A DNA stretch of 64,000 bases, from positions 1-64,000 of the forward strand of contig JAGBFB010000014.1 in assembly GCA_017936665.1 (NCBI GenBank), written 5' to 3'. The notes beneath the pieces were generated by a model. That model worked only from the letters and a program-made list of their open reading frames with translations, was not told where the DNA came from and made no database searches. The translations under genes and the position numbers were made by a program. The stretch is from Spirochaetaceae bacterium. GTDB lineage: Bacteria > Spirochaetota > Spirochaetia > Treponematales > Treponemataceae. This document shows, piece by piece, positions 15,593 to 24,641 of the stretch; the first letter of the stretch is position 1, and every line of letters begins with the position of its first letter.

Positions 15593-17680
15593 CTATTTTT
15601 GTTCTTTTTTGCGTTTTTCTTCGTAATCTTTGATAAGTTGTTCAGAAACGCTATTTGGAACTTTACCGTATTTTGCAAATTCCATAGAGAATTCTGCTTT
15701 ACCTTGTGTTACAGAACGAAGAATTGTTGAGAATCCAAACATTTCTGAAAGTGGAACTTCTGCTTCAACACGAGAGAAGTTTCCATCTTCTGTTGAAGAT
15801 ACGATAATTCCTCTTCGTTGGTTGATTAATGCAAAAATGTTTCCTTGGAATTCTGTAGGTCCTTCAATTGAAACTGACATGATAGGTTCAAGGATAACTG
15901 GTTTTGCTTTCATGTATGCTTCTTTGAATCCACCAATTGCTGCAAGTTGGAATGCAATATCAGAAGAGTCTACAGGGTGAGACTGTCCATCATTGATTGT
16001 TGCTTTAATTCCAACAATAGGGAACCCAATAAGAGCACCTTTTTGCATAGAAGCTTTGAATCCTTTATCACAAGATGGGATAAATTCGTTAGGAATTGCA
16101 CCACCTTTAATATTGTCTACAAACTCGTAATCTTTATCTTCAATTGGTTCTAAGAAACCTGCAACACGACCGTATTGTCCAGATCCACCAGATTGTTTTT
16201 TGTGTGTATAGTTGAAGTCTGCTTGTTGTGTAATTGTTTCGCGGTATGCAACTTGTGGAGCACCTGTTGTAACTTCACAGTTGTATTCACGACGCATACG
16301 TTCAACATAAACTTCAAGGTGTAACTCTCCCATACCTTTGATGATTGTTTCGTTTGATTCAGGATCAACATAAGTTTGGAAAGTTGGGTCTTCTTTTGTA
16401 AAGCGGTTAAGAGCTTTTGCCATTTGGTCAGCTGATTTTTTATCTTTTGGTGTAATTGATAAAGAAATAACTGGATTAGGAACAAACATAGATGTCATTG
16501 CGTAGTTCAAACCTGCACTACAGAATGTATCTCCTGATGCACAATCAATACCAAATAGAGCAACAATATCTCCTGGTAAACCTTCGTTAATATCTTCCAT
16601 AGAAGCTGAGTTCATACGAACAAGACGTCCAACCTTGAACTTCTTGCGTGAACGTGTATTGTAAAGTTCTTCACCTTTTCTAAGAACACCTTGGTAAACA
16701 CGAACATATGTTAACTGTCCATATTGTCCATCTTCAAGTTTGAATCCGAGAGCAACACATGGATCTTTTTCTTCTGAAGAAAGTTCTACAGGAGCTTCGT
16801 TGTTATCAAGGTCAAGAGCAACGTTCTTAACTTCTGTTGGATCAGGAAGGTATTTTACAACACCATCAAGAAGTGGTTGGATACCTTTGTTTTTGTAAGC
16901 TGAACCACAGAAAACAGGAACAAATTGTTCTGAAAGAGTTCCCTTTCTGATAGCTCTGTTAATTTGTTCTTCTGTAGGATTTCCTTCAAGTAATGCTTCC
17001 ATAAGTTCATCATCAAACATAGAAGCAGCGTCAAGAAGTTCTTCTCGATATTTGTTTGCTTCATCTACTAAGTGTGCAGGAATTTCAGCATAGCGAAGTT
17101 CTGTTCCTGAATCACCTTCAAAGTAGATAGCTTTCATTGTTACTAGGTCAACAACACCTTCTAGTTTATCTTCTAGACCGATTGGAATTTCCATCATGTA
17201 TGCGTTTAGACCTAATTTTTCACGAAGTTGCATACGAACTTTGAATGGGTTTGCACCTGTTCGGTCACATTTGTTTACGAATGCAATTCTTGGAACGTGA
17301 TAGCGTTTTAACTGACGGTCTACTGTGATAGATTGTGATTGAACACCACCTACTGAACAAAGAACAAGAATAGCACCGTCAAGAACACGAAGAGAACGTT
17401 CAACTTCTACTGTGAAGTCAACGTGGCCCGGTGTGTCGATTACGTTGAAAGTGTGGTCTTTCCACTGAACCTGTGTAGATGCAGAAGCAATTGTAATTCC
17501 TCTTTCTCTTTCAAGTTCCATGTTATCCATTACGGCACCAACACCGTCTTTACCACGAACTTCATGAATTGCGTGAATCTTGTTACAATAAAATAGAATA
17601 CGTTCGGACAGTGTAGTTTTACCCGAGTCAATGTGGGCACTGATACCGATATTTCTCAATTTGGAAATATCATAAGCCAT
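15593..17680 (-). CDS. fusA: Translation elongation factor G, spirochaete/mitochondrial-like type
   Basis: I chose the ATG at 17680 ([14 protein letters not shown]) over an upstream in-frame ATG at 17734, because GAGAGG lies about 10 bases before it and family members begin there. The 695-residue GTPase translocates tRNA and mRNA on the ribosome. G1 is [10 protein letters not shown]2 is RGITI, G3 is DTPGH and G4 is NKCD. Domains II-V are complete, with the domain IV segment [20 protein letters not shown]. The RGITIASA form and overall pattern resemble the spdEFG1 group, which spirochaetes and planctomycetes share with mitochondrial EF-G1. That subgroup call is from memory and would need a tree. 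Confidence 0.96.
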   Translation of the reverse strand: MAYDISKLRNIGISAHIDSGKTTLSERILFYCNKIHAIHEVRGKDGVGAVMDNMELERERGITIASASTQVQWKDHTFNVIDTPGHVDFTVEVERSLRVLDGAILVLCSVGGVQSQSITVDRQLKRYHVPRIAFVNKCDRTGANPFKVRMQLREKLGLNAYMMEIPIGLEDKLEGVVDLVTMKAIYFEGDSGTELRYAEIPAHLVDEANKYREELLDAASMFDDELMEALLEGNPTEEQINRAIRKGTLSEQFVPVFCGSAYKNKGIQPLLDGVVKYLPDPTEVKNVALDLDNNEAPVELSSEEKDPCVALGFKLEDGQYGQLTYVRVYQGVLRKGEELYNTRSRKKFKVGRLVRMNSASMEDINEGLPGDIVALFGIDCASGDTFCSAGLNYAMTSMFVPNPVISLSITPKDKKSADQMAKALNRFTKEDPTFQTYVDPESNETIIKGMGELHLEVYVERMRREYNCEVTTGAPQVAYRETITQQADFNYTHKKQSGGSGQYGRVAGFLEPIEDKDYEFVDNIKGGAIPNEFIPSCDKGFKASMQKGALIGFPIVGIKATINDGQSHPVDSSDIAFQLAAIGGFKEAYMKAKPVILEPIMSVSIEGPTEFQGNIFALINQRRGIIVSSTEDGNFSRVEAEVPLSEMFGFSTILRSVTQGKAEFSMEFAKYGKVPNSVSEQLIKDYEEKRKKEQK

Positions 17681-17831
17681 ACTATTTGTACCTCTCAAAA
17701 AAATATTTTCTGCAGTTAAAAAAACTTTCTGCAATGAATTAAATTTATTCTCTTTATTTTATAAAATTCTGTTGATATGTTCAAGTGGTAAAAGCTTTAC
17801 TCTGACTATAGTAGATAAATATTTGACATTA

Positions 17832-17840
17832 TGATATAAT
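17832..17840 (+). promoter_or_regulatory. Extended -10 promoter of the SDR gene, nearly leaderless
   Basis: TGA-TATAAT (TATAAT at 17835-17840) lies 10 bases before the ATG at 17851, so transcription should begin about 4 bases upstream of the start codon. No ribosome site is present. A TTGACA at 17823-17828 is too close to act as the -35. Confidence 0.6.
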
Positions 17841-17850
17841 ATGTTCACTT

Positions 17851-18660
17851 ATGAAAAAATTAAATGAAAAAGAAAATCAGTGGGCTTTAATTACAGGAGC
17901 TTCTGGTGGAGTGGGAAAGGAAATTGCTAAAATTTTAGCAAAAAAAGGGTGGAATTTAGTTTTAGTTGCTCGTTCTGAAAACAAACTTTTAGATTTAAGT
18001 AAAGAACTTGTAGAAGCTAATTCAATTAATGTAAAAGTTTGTTCAGTTGATTTATCTTCTGAAGATTCTGCTAAAAAAGTATTTGATTTTTGTTCTGAAA
18101 ATAATGTAGTTGTAGATTTACTTATAAACAATGCAGGGTGTGGAATTTTTGGTTCAAGTGTTGAATTAGGAAGTAAAGTTTTACCAATGCTTAACTTAAA
18201 CATTGTTGCTTTAACACAAATGTGTGCAATTTTTGGTAAACAAATGCAAGAAAATAAATCTGGTTCAATTTTGAATATCGGTTCTATTGCAGGAAATCAA
18301 CCTACACCAATGTTTGCTTCTTATGCCGCAAGTAAAGCTTATGTGTTAAATTATTCACTTGCATTACGCCATGAACTTTCAAAATACGGTGTAAATGTAA
18401 CATGTGTTCAGCCTGGTTACATCAGAACAGATTTTGATGCAAACTGTGGAATCCAAAGTGAAAAATACAAAAAATTTTCATATAAAAACGGAATGACCGC
18501 AGAAGCAGTTGCAAAAGTTGCTGTAAAATCAGTATTAAAAAAACGCTCTTATGTTAGAGCAGGTTTTACAAACAAAATCCTTGCTTTCTTTTCAGGATTA
18601 ATTCCTAAAAACTTTTTAGCTTGGACTTTGTCTAAATCAATATCATCATTAACAAAATAA
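17851..18660 (+). CDS. Short-chain dehydrogenase/reductase
   Basis: A 269-residue classical SDR. The cofactor loop is TGASGGVG (about residues 16-23), followed by NNAG (about 91-94), the catalytic Ser in NIGSIAG (about 144) and YAASK with Tyr and Lys (about 157-161). VARSEN after the second strand suggests NADP(H) preference. The C-terminal tail (about 230-269) is hydrophobic and basic and may associate with membrane. The substrate cannot be told. It starts a plus-strand run with the radical SAM gene 25 bases downstream. Confidence 0.85.
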   Translation: MKKLNEKENQWALITGASGGVGKEIAKILAKKGWNLVLVARSENKLLDLSKELVEANSINVKVCSVDLSSEDSAKKVFDFCSENNVVVDLLINNAGCGIFGSSVELGSKVLPMLNLNIVALTQMCAIFGKQMQENKSGSILNIGSIAGNQPTPMFASYAASKAYVLNYSLALRHELSKYGVNVTCVQPGYIRTDFDANCGIQSEKYKKFSYKNGMTAEAVAKVAVKSVLKKRSYVRAGFTNKILAFFSGLIPKNFLAWTLSKSISSLTK

Positions 18661-18685
18661 TTTAAGTTTTTTAGGGGAAGAGAAA

Positions 18686-19879
18686 ATGAAATTTAATATG
18701 TCAGTAGTGCCTATGCTTTTGCATAAAAACTTAGGTCTTGCTTTTAAAATGGCTCGTGGGTTTTTCAAAATGGAAAGAACAAAATTGATGAAACGTCATT
18801 TTGAAAATTATGACCACATGAAAAACTTTTGTCTTATTTATATGAAGTTGACTCCTTTATGTAATCTTCGTTGTGTTATGTGTGGTCAACGTGGAGATAA
18901 AGGTGTTCTAAAAGGTGAATTTGCCGCAAACGAAGCAAAATCAATCGTTCCTGTAGAAACATACAAAAAAATGATTGATGAACTTGCAGAAAAAAAGCCA
19001 GTTTATTATCTTTGGGGAGGTGAACCTTTCCTTTATCCAGATTTATTTGAACTTGTTCGCTATATTCAATCTAAAGGAAGTTTCTGTTCTATCAACACTA
19101 ACGGAACTTTGCTAGAAAAATATGCAGAACAAATTGTAAAAGATAAATGGAATGTAATTTTTGTTAGTTTGGATGCTTTCAAAGATGTAAATGATGAAAT
19201 GCGTGGACCAGGTAGTTACGATAGAGTTATCAAAGGTTTTGAAGCAATCAATCGTGAAAAGAAAAAACAAGGTTCAAATCTTCCTGTTATGGGCGTTGTT
19301 ACAACTGTTACAAACAAAAACTACAAAAGTTTGGCAGATTTAGCAGTTGCCTGTAAGGATTTAGAAATTGACTTACACATGTACAATCTTGGAACATACA
19401 CCAACGACGAAATTTTTGCAAAACACAAAGCTTATTTCAAAGAAAAACTAGGAACAGATATTTACTGTTTGGAAGGGTATAATACTGGTTACAACGAAAA
19501 TATCGATGGTGCAGAACTTCATAAGATTTTGGATACAATCCATTCTACAAACTACGGATATTTAAGTATCACAGTTCCAGCCTTAAATCCAGAAAAAACA
19601 CATGAATATTATGCAAAACTTGACGTTCCTGTTAGAAATCATTGTATAGTTCCATGGTGTCAGGCAAATATCAATTACAATGGAGATGTTTGTTTCTGTG
19701 CAGATTACTCAGAATATCCTCTTGGAAACATCAAAGAACAATCATTTAAGGAAATTTATAACGGTGAGAGAGCTAATAAATTCCGTCATGCAATTAGTGA
19801 ATGTGAAGGTGGAATTTTCCCTGGTTGTTTACGCTGTTATCAAAATATGCTATTTGGCAAAAAAATAAAAGGATATTAA
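18686..19879 (+). CDS. Radical SAM/SPASM protein
   Basis: A 397-residue protein. The radical SAM motif CNLRCVMC lies near residues 56-63, followed by the GGEPFLYPD strand. The C-terminal part has the SPASM-type cysteines [22 protein letters not shown] and PGCLRC (about 325-385), which would bind one or two auxiliary Fe-S clusters. The layout matches the MoaA/PqqE/anaerobic sulfatase-maturase-like group; the substrate is unknown. A GGGGAAGAG-like site precedes the ATG. The start of the CoA ligase lies one base after its stop, so the two genes are almost certainly co-translated. Confidence 0.88.
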   Translation: MKFNMSVVPMLLHKNLGLAFKMARGFFKMERTKLMKRHFENYDHMKNFCLIYMKLTPLCNLRCVMCGQRGDKGVLKGEFAANEAKSIVPVETYKKMIDELAEKKPVYYLWGGEPFLYPDLFELVRYIQSKGSFCSINTNGTLLEKYAEQIVKDKWNVIFVSLDAFKDVNDEMRGPGSYDRVIKGFEAINREKKKQGSNLPVMGVVTTVTNKNYKSLADLAVACKDLEIDLHMYNLGTYTNDEIFAKHKAYFKEKLGTDIYCLEGYNTGYNENIDGAELHKILDTIHSTNYGYLSITVPALNPEKTHEYYAKLDVPVRNHCIVPWCQANINYNGDVCFCADYSEYPLGNIKEQSFKEIYNGERANKFRHAISECEGGIFPGCLRCYQNMLFGKKIKGY

Positions 19880-19880
19880 T

Positions 19881-21185
19881 ATGATTTGGAATCCAGAACA
19901 TGAATGTATGAATGTAGATTCTCTTAGAGCATTACAATTTGCACGCTTAAAGAATCTTGTAGAACGAGTGTATAACACAGTTCCATTTTACAAAGAAAAA
20001 TTAGATAAGGCAGGTGTAAAACCTTCTGATATCAAATGCTTAGCTGATATTAGCAAATTGCCTTTCACAACAAAAACAGATTTAAGAGACACTTATCCTT
20101 ATGGTCTTTTAGCTGTTCCTCAGTCAGAAATTGTAGAAATTCATATGTCATCTGGAACAACTGGAACTCCTGTAGTTGATGCTTATACTGCAAAAGACTT
20201 AGATGATTGGGCTGAAGGTATGGCACGAACTTTGTCAGGAGCAGGTGCAACTCATAATGATACAATCCAAAATGCTTACGGCTACGGACTTTTTACTGGA
20301 GGAATGGGAGTTCATCATGGTGCAAGAAAACTTGGGGCAACTGTAATTCCTATTTCTTCTGGAAATACTCAAAAACAACTTATGTTGATGAGAGATTTTA
20401 AATCAAATTTATTTACTTGTACTCCTTCTTATGCAATGTATATGGCAGAACAAGCTAAAGAAATGGGCGTTGATGTAAAGAAACTTTCTCTTAGAGCCGC
20501 TTGTTTAGGAGCTGAACCTTGGTCAGAAGGTATGCGTAATCAAATTGAAAGTGCTTGGGGAATTAAAGCCTACGATATTTACGGTTTAACTGAAATTACA
20601 GGACCTGGAGTTGCTTTTGAATGTGAAGCACAATACGGAATGCATGTAAACGAAGATTTGTGGTTCCCAGAAATCATTGACCCAGAAACTGAACAACCTG
20701 TTCCTGATGGAGAAAAAGGAGAACTTGTAATTACAACAATCACAAAAGAAGGAACTCCTTTAATTCGCTATAGAACAAGAGATATTACATTTATCATTAC
20801 AGAACCTTGTGCTTGTGGTCGTACAACTCGTAAAATTCATCGTTTGTTTGGTAGAACTGATGATATGCTTATTATTCGTGGTGTAAATGTATTCCCAAGT
20901 CAAATTGAAAATGCATTAGTTGATATTCAAGGTGTAGAACCAAATTACTTAATTGTAGTAAACAGAAACGAAGAAACTCACCTTGACGAAGCTGAACTTC
21001 ATGTAGAGGTAAGCGCAGAACAATTTACAGATGAAACAAAAGGAATGGAAGCATTACGAAATACAATTTCTTCTGTAATGAAGAGCAAATTGGGTATTAT
21101 GCTTAAAGTAAAACTTGTTGAACCAAAATCTATCGAACGTTCAACAGGAAAAGCTAAACGCGTAATTGATAATAGAAAACTATAA
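19881..21185 (+). CDS. paaK: Phenylacetate-CoA ligase family protein
   Basis: A 434-residue adenylate-forming enzyme that would activate an aromatic acid to its CoA thioester with ATP. Motifs in order: [15 protein letters not shown] (AMP-binding loop, about 90), [13 protein letters not shown] (about 230), RYRTRDIT (about 295), [20 protein letters not shown] (about 328) and the catalytic Lys in [10 protein letters not shown] at the end. Length is typical. It follows the radical SAM gene by one base and precedes an ACT protein, a pairing common in anaerobes that oxidise or activate aryl acids. The native substrate could be phenylacetate, indoleacetate or another acid. Confidence 0.9.
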   Translation: MIWNPEHECMNVDSLRALQFARLKNLVERVYNTVPFYKEKLDKAGVKPSDIKCLADISKLPFTTKTDLRDTYPYGLLAVPQSEIVEIHMSSGTTGTPVVDAYTAKDLDDWAEGMARTLSGAGATHNDTIQNAYGYGLFTGGMGVHHGARKLGATVIPISSGNTQKQLMLMRDFKSNLFTCTPSYAMYMAEQAKEMGVDVKKLSLRAACLGAEPWSEGMRNQIESAWGIKAYDIYGLTEITGPGVAFECEAQYGMHVNEDLWFPEIIDPETEQPVPDGEKGELVITTITKEGTPLIRYRTRDITFIITEPCACGRTTRKIHRLFGRTDDMLIIRGVNVFPSQIENALVDIQGVEPNYLIVVNRNEETHLDEAELHVEVSAEQFTDETKGMEALRNTISSVMKSKLGIMLKVKLVEPKSIERSTGKAKRVIDNRKL

Positions 21186-21207
21186 TTTATTTTGATTAAG
21201 AGGAAGA

Positions 21208-21351
21208 ATTGATAAAAACTTCTCCTGAAATAGTGTCGAAGTTTTTATCTAAAGTTTGCGTTGCAAACTTTCTTATCAACTGCTGTTTCTCACAAGCTGC
21301 GAAACAGCGTAAAAAGTTTAGTCGGAAGTTGAAACTTCCTCAAAACTTTTT
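21208..21351 (+). repeat. Four consecutive hairpins between paaK and the ACT gene
   Basis: Perfect inverted pairs follow one another: GATAAAAACTTC (21211-21222 with 21238-21249), AAAGTTTGC (21251-21259 with 21263-21271), GCTGTTTC (21282-21289 with 21301-21308) and AAAAAGTTT (21311-21319 with 21343-21351), the last enclosing GGAAGTT/AACTTCC. The second element, GTTTGCGTTGCAAAC, recurs at 46217-46231. This fills the 178-base gap inside an otherwise tight operon. Confidence 0.8.
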
Positions 21352-21363
21352 ATGGGAGGAAAT

Positions 21364-21750
21364 ATGATTATTAAGCAAATTTCAGTTTTTTTGGAAAACA
21401 CAGCAGGAAGAATCGCTGATGTAACTAGAATTTTGAAAGAAGGCGGAATTAACTTAAAAGCCTTAATGATTGCAGATACTGCTGACTTTGGTATTTTAAG
21501 AATTATTACTGATGAATCTGAAAAGGCTTTAAAATTACTTTCAGATGCTAAATTTACAACTAGAACAACTGATGTTTTAGCAGTTAGTATCAATGATAAA
21601 GTAGGAAGCCTTCATGATGTTATGCAACTTTTTGAAAAAAATGGTATCAATATCGAATATCTTTATGCTTCTCTTGAAAAAACAGGTGATACTGCAATTA
21701 TTATTTTCAAAGTTGAAGATCCACAAAAAGGTCTTGAAGTATTGAAGTAA
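21364..21750 (+). CDS. Tandem ACT-domain protein
   Basis: I chose the ATG at 21364 (MIIKQISVFLENTAGRIADV), since GGGAGGA at 21354-21360 is placed for it; the earlier ATG at 21352 overlaps that site. The 128-residue protein consists of two ACT domains (about 1-65 and 70-128), each opening with an I-S-V-F-L-E-N/I-N-D-K-V-G-S-L pattern and an N-I-E-Y-L-type strand. Such proteins sense amino acids and are often encoded next to PaaK-type ligases. It is likely a regulator or an allosteric partner of the ligase. The repeat-filled hairpin region upstream may control it separately. Confidence 0.85.
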   Translation: MIIKQISVFLENTAGRIADVTRILKEGGINLKALMIADTADFGILRIITDESEKALKLLSDAKFTTRTTDVLAVSINDKVGSLHDVMQLFEKNGINIEYLYASLEKTGDTAIIIFKVEDPQKGLEVLK

Positions 21751-21759
21751 AGAAATTTA

Positions 21760-21915
21760 GTTAGATTCCGAAACGAGTTCGGAATGACAATATTTATGTC
21801 ATGCTAAACGAGTTCGGAATGACAATATTTATGTCATGCTAAACGAGTTCGGAATGACAATATTTATGTCATGCTAAACGAGTTCGGAATGTCATGCTGA
21901 ACTTGATTCAGCATC
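21760..21915. repeat. Tandem 35-bp repeats of the dispersed palindrome family
   Basis: GGAATGACAATATTTATGTC starts at 21781, 21816 and 21851, an exact 35-base period, and a fourth partial unit starts at 21886. Each unit combines a TTCGGAATGACA half and a GTCATGCTAAACGAG half. The array begins with an element at 21763-21786 (ATTCCGAAACGAGTTCGGAA) and ends with CATGCTGAACTTGATTCAGC (21892-21911). Spacers are identical, so this is not a CRISPR array. Confidence 0.85.
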
Positions 21916-21942
21916 TAATCTACAAATTCAAGGTTTAAAACA

Positions 21943-21991
21943 AAAAAGGTTTTTGATAAAGTGAATTTTCACTAAAATCAAAAACCTTTTT
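21943..21991. terminator. Bidirectional terminator between the ACT gene and guaB
   Basis: A 15-bp perfect stem (AAAAAGGTTTTTGAT at 21943-21957 with 21977-21991) has T/A runs on both sides, so it can serve both converging genes. Confidence 0.9.
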
Positions 21992-22021
21992 TTATCGAAT
22001 TTATTTTCGATTATCTTTCAA

Positions 22022-23524
22022 TTATGACTGAATTGAAGTTGTTCTAACTACAACGTCGTGAGCAGAACCTTCTGCAATAGAAGCTTGTGAAACAAGAGTA
22101 ATTTTTGCTTTCTCTTGCAATTCTGGAATTGTCATAGCTCCACAGTTACACATTGTATGACGGATTTTGCTCATACTCATATTAACATTATCGTGTAGAC
22201 GTCCTGCGTATGGTACGTAAGAATCAACACCTTCTTCAAATGAAAGTTTTGTAGCACCACCCATATCATAGCGTTGCCAGTTTCTTGCTCTATTTGAACC
22301 TTCTCCCCAGTATTCTTTTACATAATTACCATTTACGATAAGTTTGTTTGTAGGACTTTCATCAAATCGGGCAAAGTAACGACCTAACATGATAAAATCA
22401 GCACCCATTGCAAGAGCAAGTGTCATGTGATAATCATGTACGATTCCACCATCTGAACAGATTGGAATGTAAATTCCTGTTTTTGCATAGTATTCATCTC
22501 TGGCTTTTGCAACTTCGATTGTAGCTGTTGCTTGACCACGCCCGATACCTTTTTGTTCACGAGTGATACAAATAGAGCCTCCACCAATTCCGATTTTTAC
22601 AAAATCAGCACCAGCTTCTGCAAGGAACATAAATCCATCTCGGTCAACTACATTTCCTGCTCCAACTTTTACATTTTCGCCAAAGTTTTTATGAATATCT
22701 TGAAGAGCTCTTCGTTGCCATTCTGTAAAACCTTCAGAAGAATCTAAACAAAGAACATCAACTCCTGCATTTAAAAGTGCTGGAACTCTTTCCATGTAGT
22801 CTCGAGTATTGATACCAGCTCCAACGATATAGCGTTGTTTTGAATCTAATAATTCAAGTGGATGAGCTTCGTGAGTTGCATAGTCCTTTCTGAAAACCAT
22901 GTATTTCATGTTTCCGTCTTTATCTATGATAGGAAGTGAATTTAATTTGTGCTTCCAGATTAATTCATTAGCTTGTGATAAAGTGATTCCATCTTGACCT
23001 GTAATCAAATCTTTGAAAGGAGTCATGTAATCTTTTACTTTTGCATCAGGTGGAGTGTGATGAATTCTAAAATCACGACTTGTTAGAATACCACATAATT
23101 TTCCGTTTGCTGTTCCGTCTTCTGTTACAGCAATAGTTGAATGTCCTGTTTTTTCTTTGAGAGCAACTGCTTCTGCTAAAGTTTGTTCAGGTTTAATATT
23201 TGAGTCTGAAGTAACAAATCCTGCTTTGTGTCCTTTTACTCTAGCAACCATTGCAGCTTGGTCTTGAATTGATTGTGAGCCATAAATGAAAGAAATTCCA
23301 CCTTCTTTTGCTAAAGCGATTGCAAGTTTATCATCAGAAACAGATTGCATAATTGCAGAAACCAAAGGAATATTCATTGAAAGTGAAGGTTCTTCACCTT
23401 TTTTGAATTTTACAAGGGGAGTTTTCAAATTTACATTTGCAGGAATACACTCTGCAGATGTATAACCAGGAACCAATAAGTATTCTCCAAAAGTATGAGA
23501 TGGTTCTTCAAAATAATATGCCAT
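22022..23524 (-). CDS. guaB: IMP dehydrogenase of the Tritrichomonas foetus-like type
   Basis: A 500-residue enzyme oxidising IMP to XMP with NAD, the first step to GMP. It has an N-terminal barrel, two CBS domains (about 95-215) and the catalytic loop [20 protein letters not shown] (Cys near 320), then the flap ARNWQRYD with the Arg-Tyr pair that activates water. The loop [13 protein letters not shown], the extended [15 protein letters not shown], the [10 protein letters not shown] strand and the C-terminal [17 protein letters not shown] closely follow the T. foetus enzyme, not the usual bacterial GIGPGSICTTR form. The comparison is from memory. A GGAG site precedes the ATG. The gene stands alone between terminator and promoter regions. 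Confidence 0.93.
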   Translation of the reverse strand: MAYYFEEPSHTFGEYLLVPGYTSAECIPANVNLKTPLVKFKKGEEPSLSMNIPLVSAIMQSVSDDKLAIALAKEGGISFIYGSQSIQDQAAMVARVKGHKAGFVTSDSNIKPEQTLAEAVALKEKTGHSTIAVTEDGTANGKLCGILTSRDFRIHHTPPDAKVKDYMTPFKDLITGQDGITLSQANELIWKHKLNSLPIIDKDGNMKYMVFRKDYATHEAHPLELLDSKQRYIVGAGINTRDYMERVPALLNAGVDVLCLDSSEGFTEWQRRALQDIHKNFGENVKVGAGNVVDRDGFMFLAEAGADFVKIGIGGGSICITREQKGIGRGQATATIEVAKARDEYYAKTGIYIPICSDGGIVHDYHMTLALAMGADFIMLGRYFARFDESPTNKLIVNGNYVKEYWGEGSNRARNWQRYDMGGATKLSFEEGVDSYVPYAGRLHDNVNMSMSKIRHTMCNCGAMTIPELQEKAKITLVSQASIAEGSAHDVVVRTTSIQS

Positions 23525-23727
23525 AAAAATCTCCTATTTAGAATTGTATGCAGGAATCTTGTCCATTTACAGTTACTGAATTTTAAAAAGTTTCAATGAG
23601 TAAATATAGCAAGTATTATTGATTTAGTAAAGTAGGGGAGAATTTTTTGATGAACTGCTTTTACTTTGATATGAATGTATAGTTAATAGTTTTACTAAAC
23701 AATTTTGTATTAAATATTTTTTCATAG

Positions 23728-23755
23728 TTGACGGGGGGGGGGATCGTGATATGCT
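23728..23755 (+). promoter_or_regulatory. Promoter with a ten-G tract in its spacer, candidate phase-variable switch
   Basis: The -35 TTGACG (23728-23733) and an extended -10 TGA-TATGCT (TATGCT at 23750-23755) are separated by 16 bases. Positions 23733-23742 are ten consecutive G residues, so the tract begins at the last base of the -35 and fills most of the first half of the spacer. Gain or loss of one G would change the spacing to 17 or 15. In an AT-rich genome such a tract is striking. Poly-G tracts in Treponema pallidum promoters (tp0126, tpr genes) are known to alter expression by this route. Confidence 0.7.
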
Positions 23756-23809
23756 ACTTTTGTAGTGAACTAAAAAAAAATCTATTGTTCACTTCAAAGG
23801 AGTTTTCGT

Positions 23810-24193
23810 ATGAAAAAAGGAATTGCTATTACTTTAGCACTCGTAATGATGGTATTGTTTGTAGGTTGTGGACTTGCAAATCAATTAGAGGGAACAAAAT
23901 GGGAAATGTCAGAAACTGTTGATGGTGCTACTGAGAAACTTGTTTTTAATTTCCAAGAAGAGAGTAAATTAGTTCTTACTGTTTCATATTCTATGCCTGA
24001 ATACGATATTGAAGAATCATTTTCTATGTCAGGATCATGGTCAGTTGATGGTGATCAATTAACTATTAGCTATACTGACGGTGTGGATACTATCACAGAA
24101 ACAGCTACAGCAGAAATTGATGGTGATAAGTTGACTCTTACAGTGACAGAAGATGGTGAAACAGAAAAAGTGGTTCTTACTCGTGTAAAATAA
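23810..24193 (+). CDS. Small lipocalin-like lipoprotein, candidate phase-variable
   Basis: A 127-residue lipoprotein with lipobox LFVGC (Cys20) and a strong AAAGGAG site. The mature part begins LANQLEGTKWEMSE and continues with repeated amphipathic strands (KLVFNFQEESKLVLTVSY, DGDQLTISYTDG, DGDKLTLTVTEDG) typical of lipocalin-like/DUF4923-type small beta-barrel domains. The ligand is unknown. It is a single-gene transcript with its own promoter (poly-G spacer) and terminator. The likely surface location and switchable promoter would fit an antigen or a surface component that is turned on in only part of the population. Confidence 0.8.
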   Translation: MKKGIAITLALVMMVLFVGCGLANQLEGTKWEMSETVDGATEKLVFNFQEESKLVLTVSYSMPEYDIEESFSMSGSWSVDGDQLTISYTDGVDTITETATAEIDGDKLTLTVTEDGETEKVVLTRVK

Positions 24194-24214
24194 GTTTATA
24201 AAAATTTTACATTA

Positions 24215-24250
24215 AGCCGAGGTATTAAAATATATCTCGGCTATTTTTTT
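24215..24250 (+). terminator. Terminator of the lipocalin-like lipoprotein gene
   Basis: AGCCGAG (24215-24221) pairs with CTCGGCT (24236-24242), followed by seven T. Confidence 0.85.
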
Positions 24251-24641
24251 AAATTATTTTTCTGCCCAAGTTAAATTTTACTACCTTCATAATCCTCTAA
24301 AAAACGCTAGAAAAAATTTACAAAAACTTAATTACCAAAAGAAAGTAAACTTTGTTCCATATAAAAAATCAAATGCAAAAACACAAAATAATTTAAATTG
24401 AAAATATGTAAAAAAATGCGTAAGCAAAAAATGAAACACACCTGCCTTGCAAGCGATAGCGCAGCACCAGCAGGTCGTGGAGCATTTTTGGCTGAGAGCA
24501 TTTTTTATAAATATTTGCTAGTAAAAAAAATATGTGTTTTTGGTATGAATATTTACCTACAAAACTAGTCTTACTTTCTTTTACGAAAATAAGTATAAAT
24601 TTTCTCTAGATGTTTTGCTTAACCTGTGATAAACTTATAGT
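24251..24641. other. Intergenic region before fhs with a GC-rich hairpin
   Basis: No gene was found in this gap. At about 24437-24490 a GC-rich stretch stands out: ACCTGC (24440-24445) pairs with GCAGGT (24470-24475) around CTTGCAAG and GATAGCGCAGC, and GAGCATTTTT-like words repeat nearby. GATAGCGCAGC also occurs in the repeats after secA. I looked for a tetrahydrofolate riboswitch and could not make one out. An extended -10-like TGA-TAAACT (24630-24635) ends 6 bases before the fhs ATG. Confidence 0.5.

Noticed and set aside
17823-17828. TTGACA as -35 of the SDR gene
   Set aside because: Only 6 bases separate it from TATAAT, too close to function as a pair.
21760-21915. Possible CRISPR array
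   Set aside because: The tandem units are identical throughout with no unique spacers and no cas genes nearby. The same applies to 12737-12918 and 5524-5589.
23728-23922. Open frame running through the poly-G tract (TTG start)
   Set aside because: It overlaps the lipoprotein gene in another frame and its beginning coincides with the -35 element; the promoter reading explains the sequence better.
24251-24641. Tetrahydrofolate riboswitch before fhs
   Set aside because: The conserved junction sequences could not be found; only a simple GC-rich hairpin is visible.
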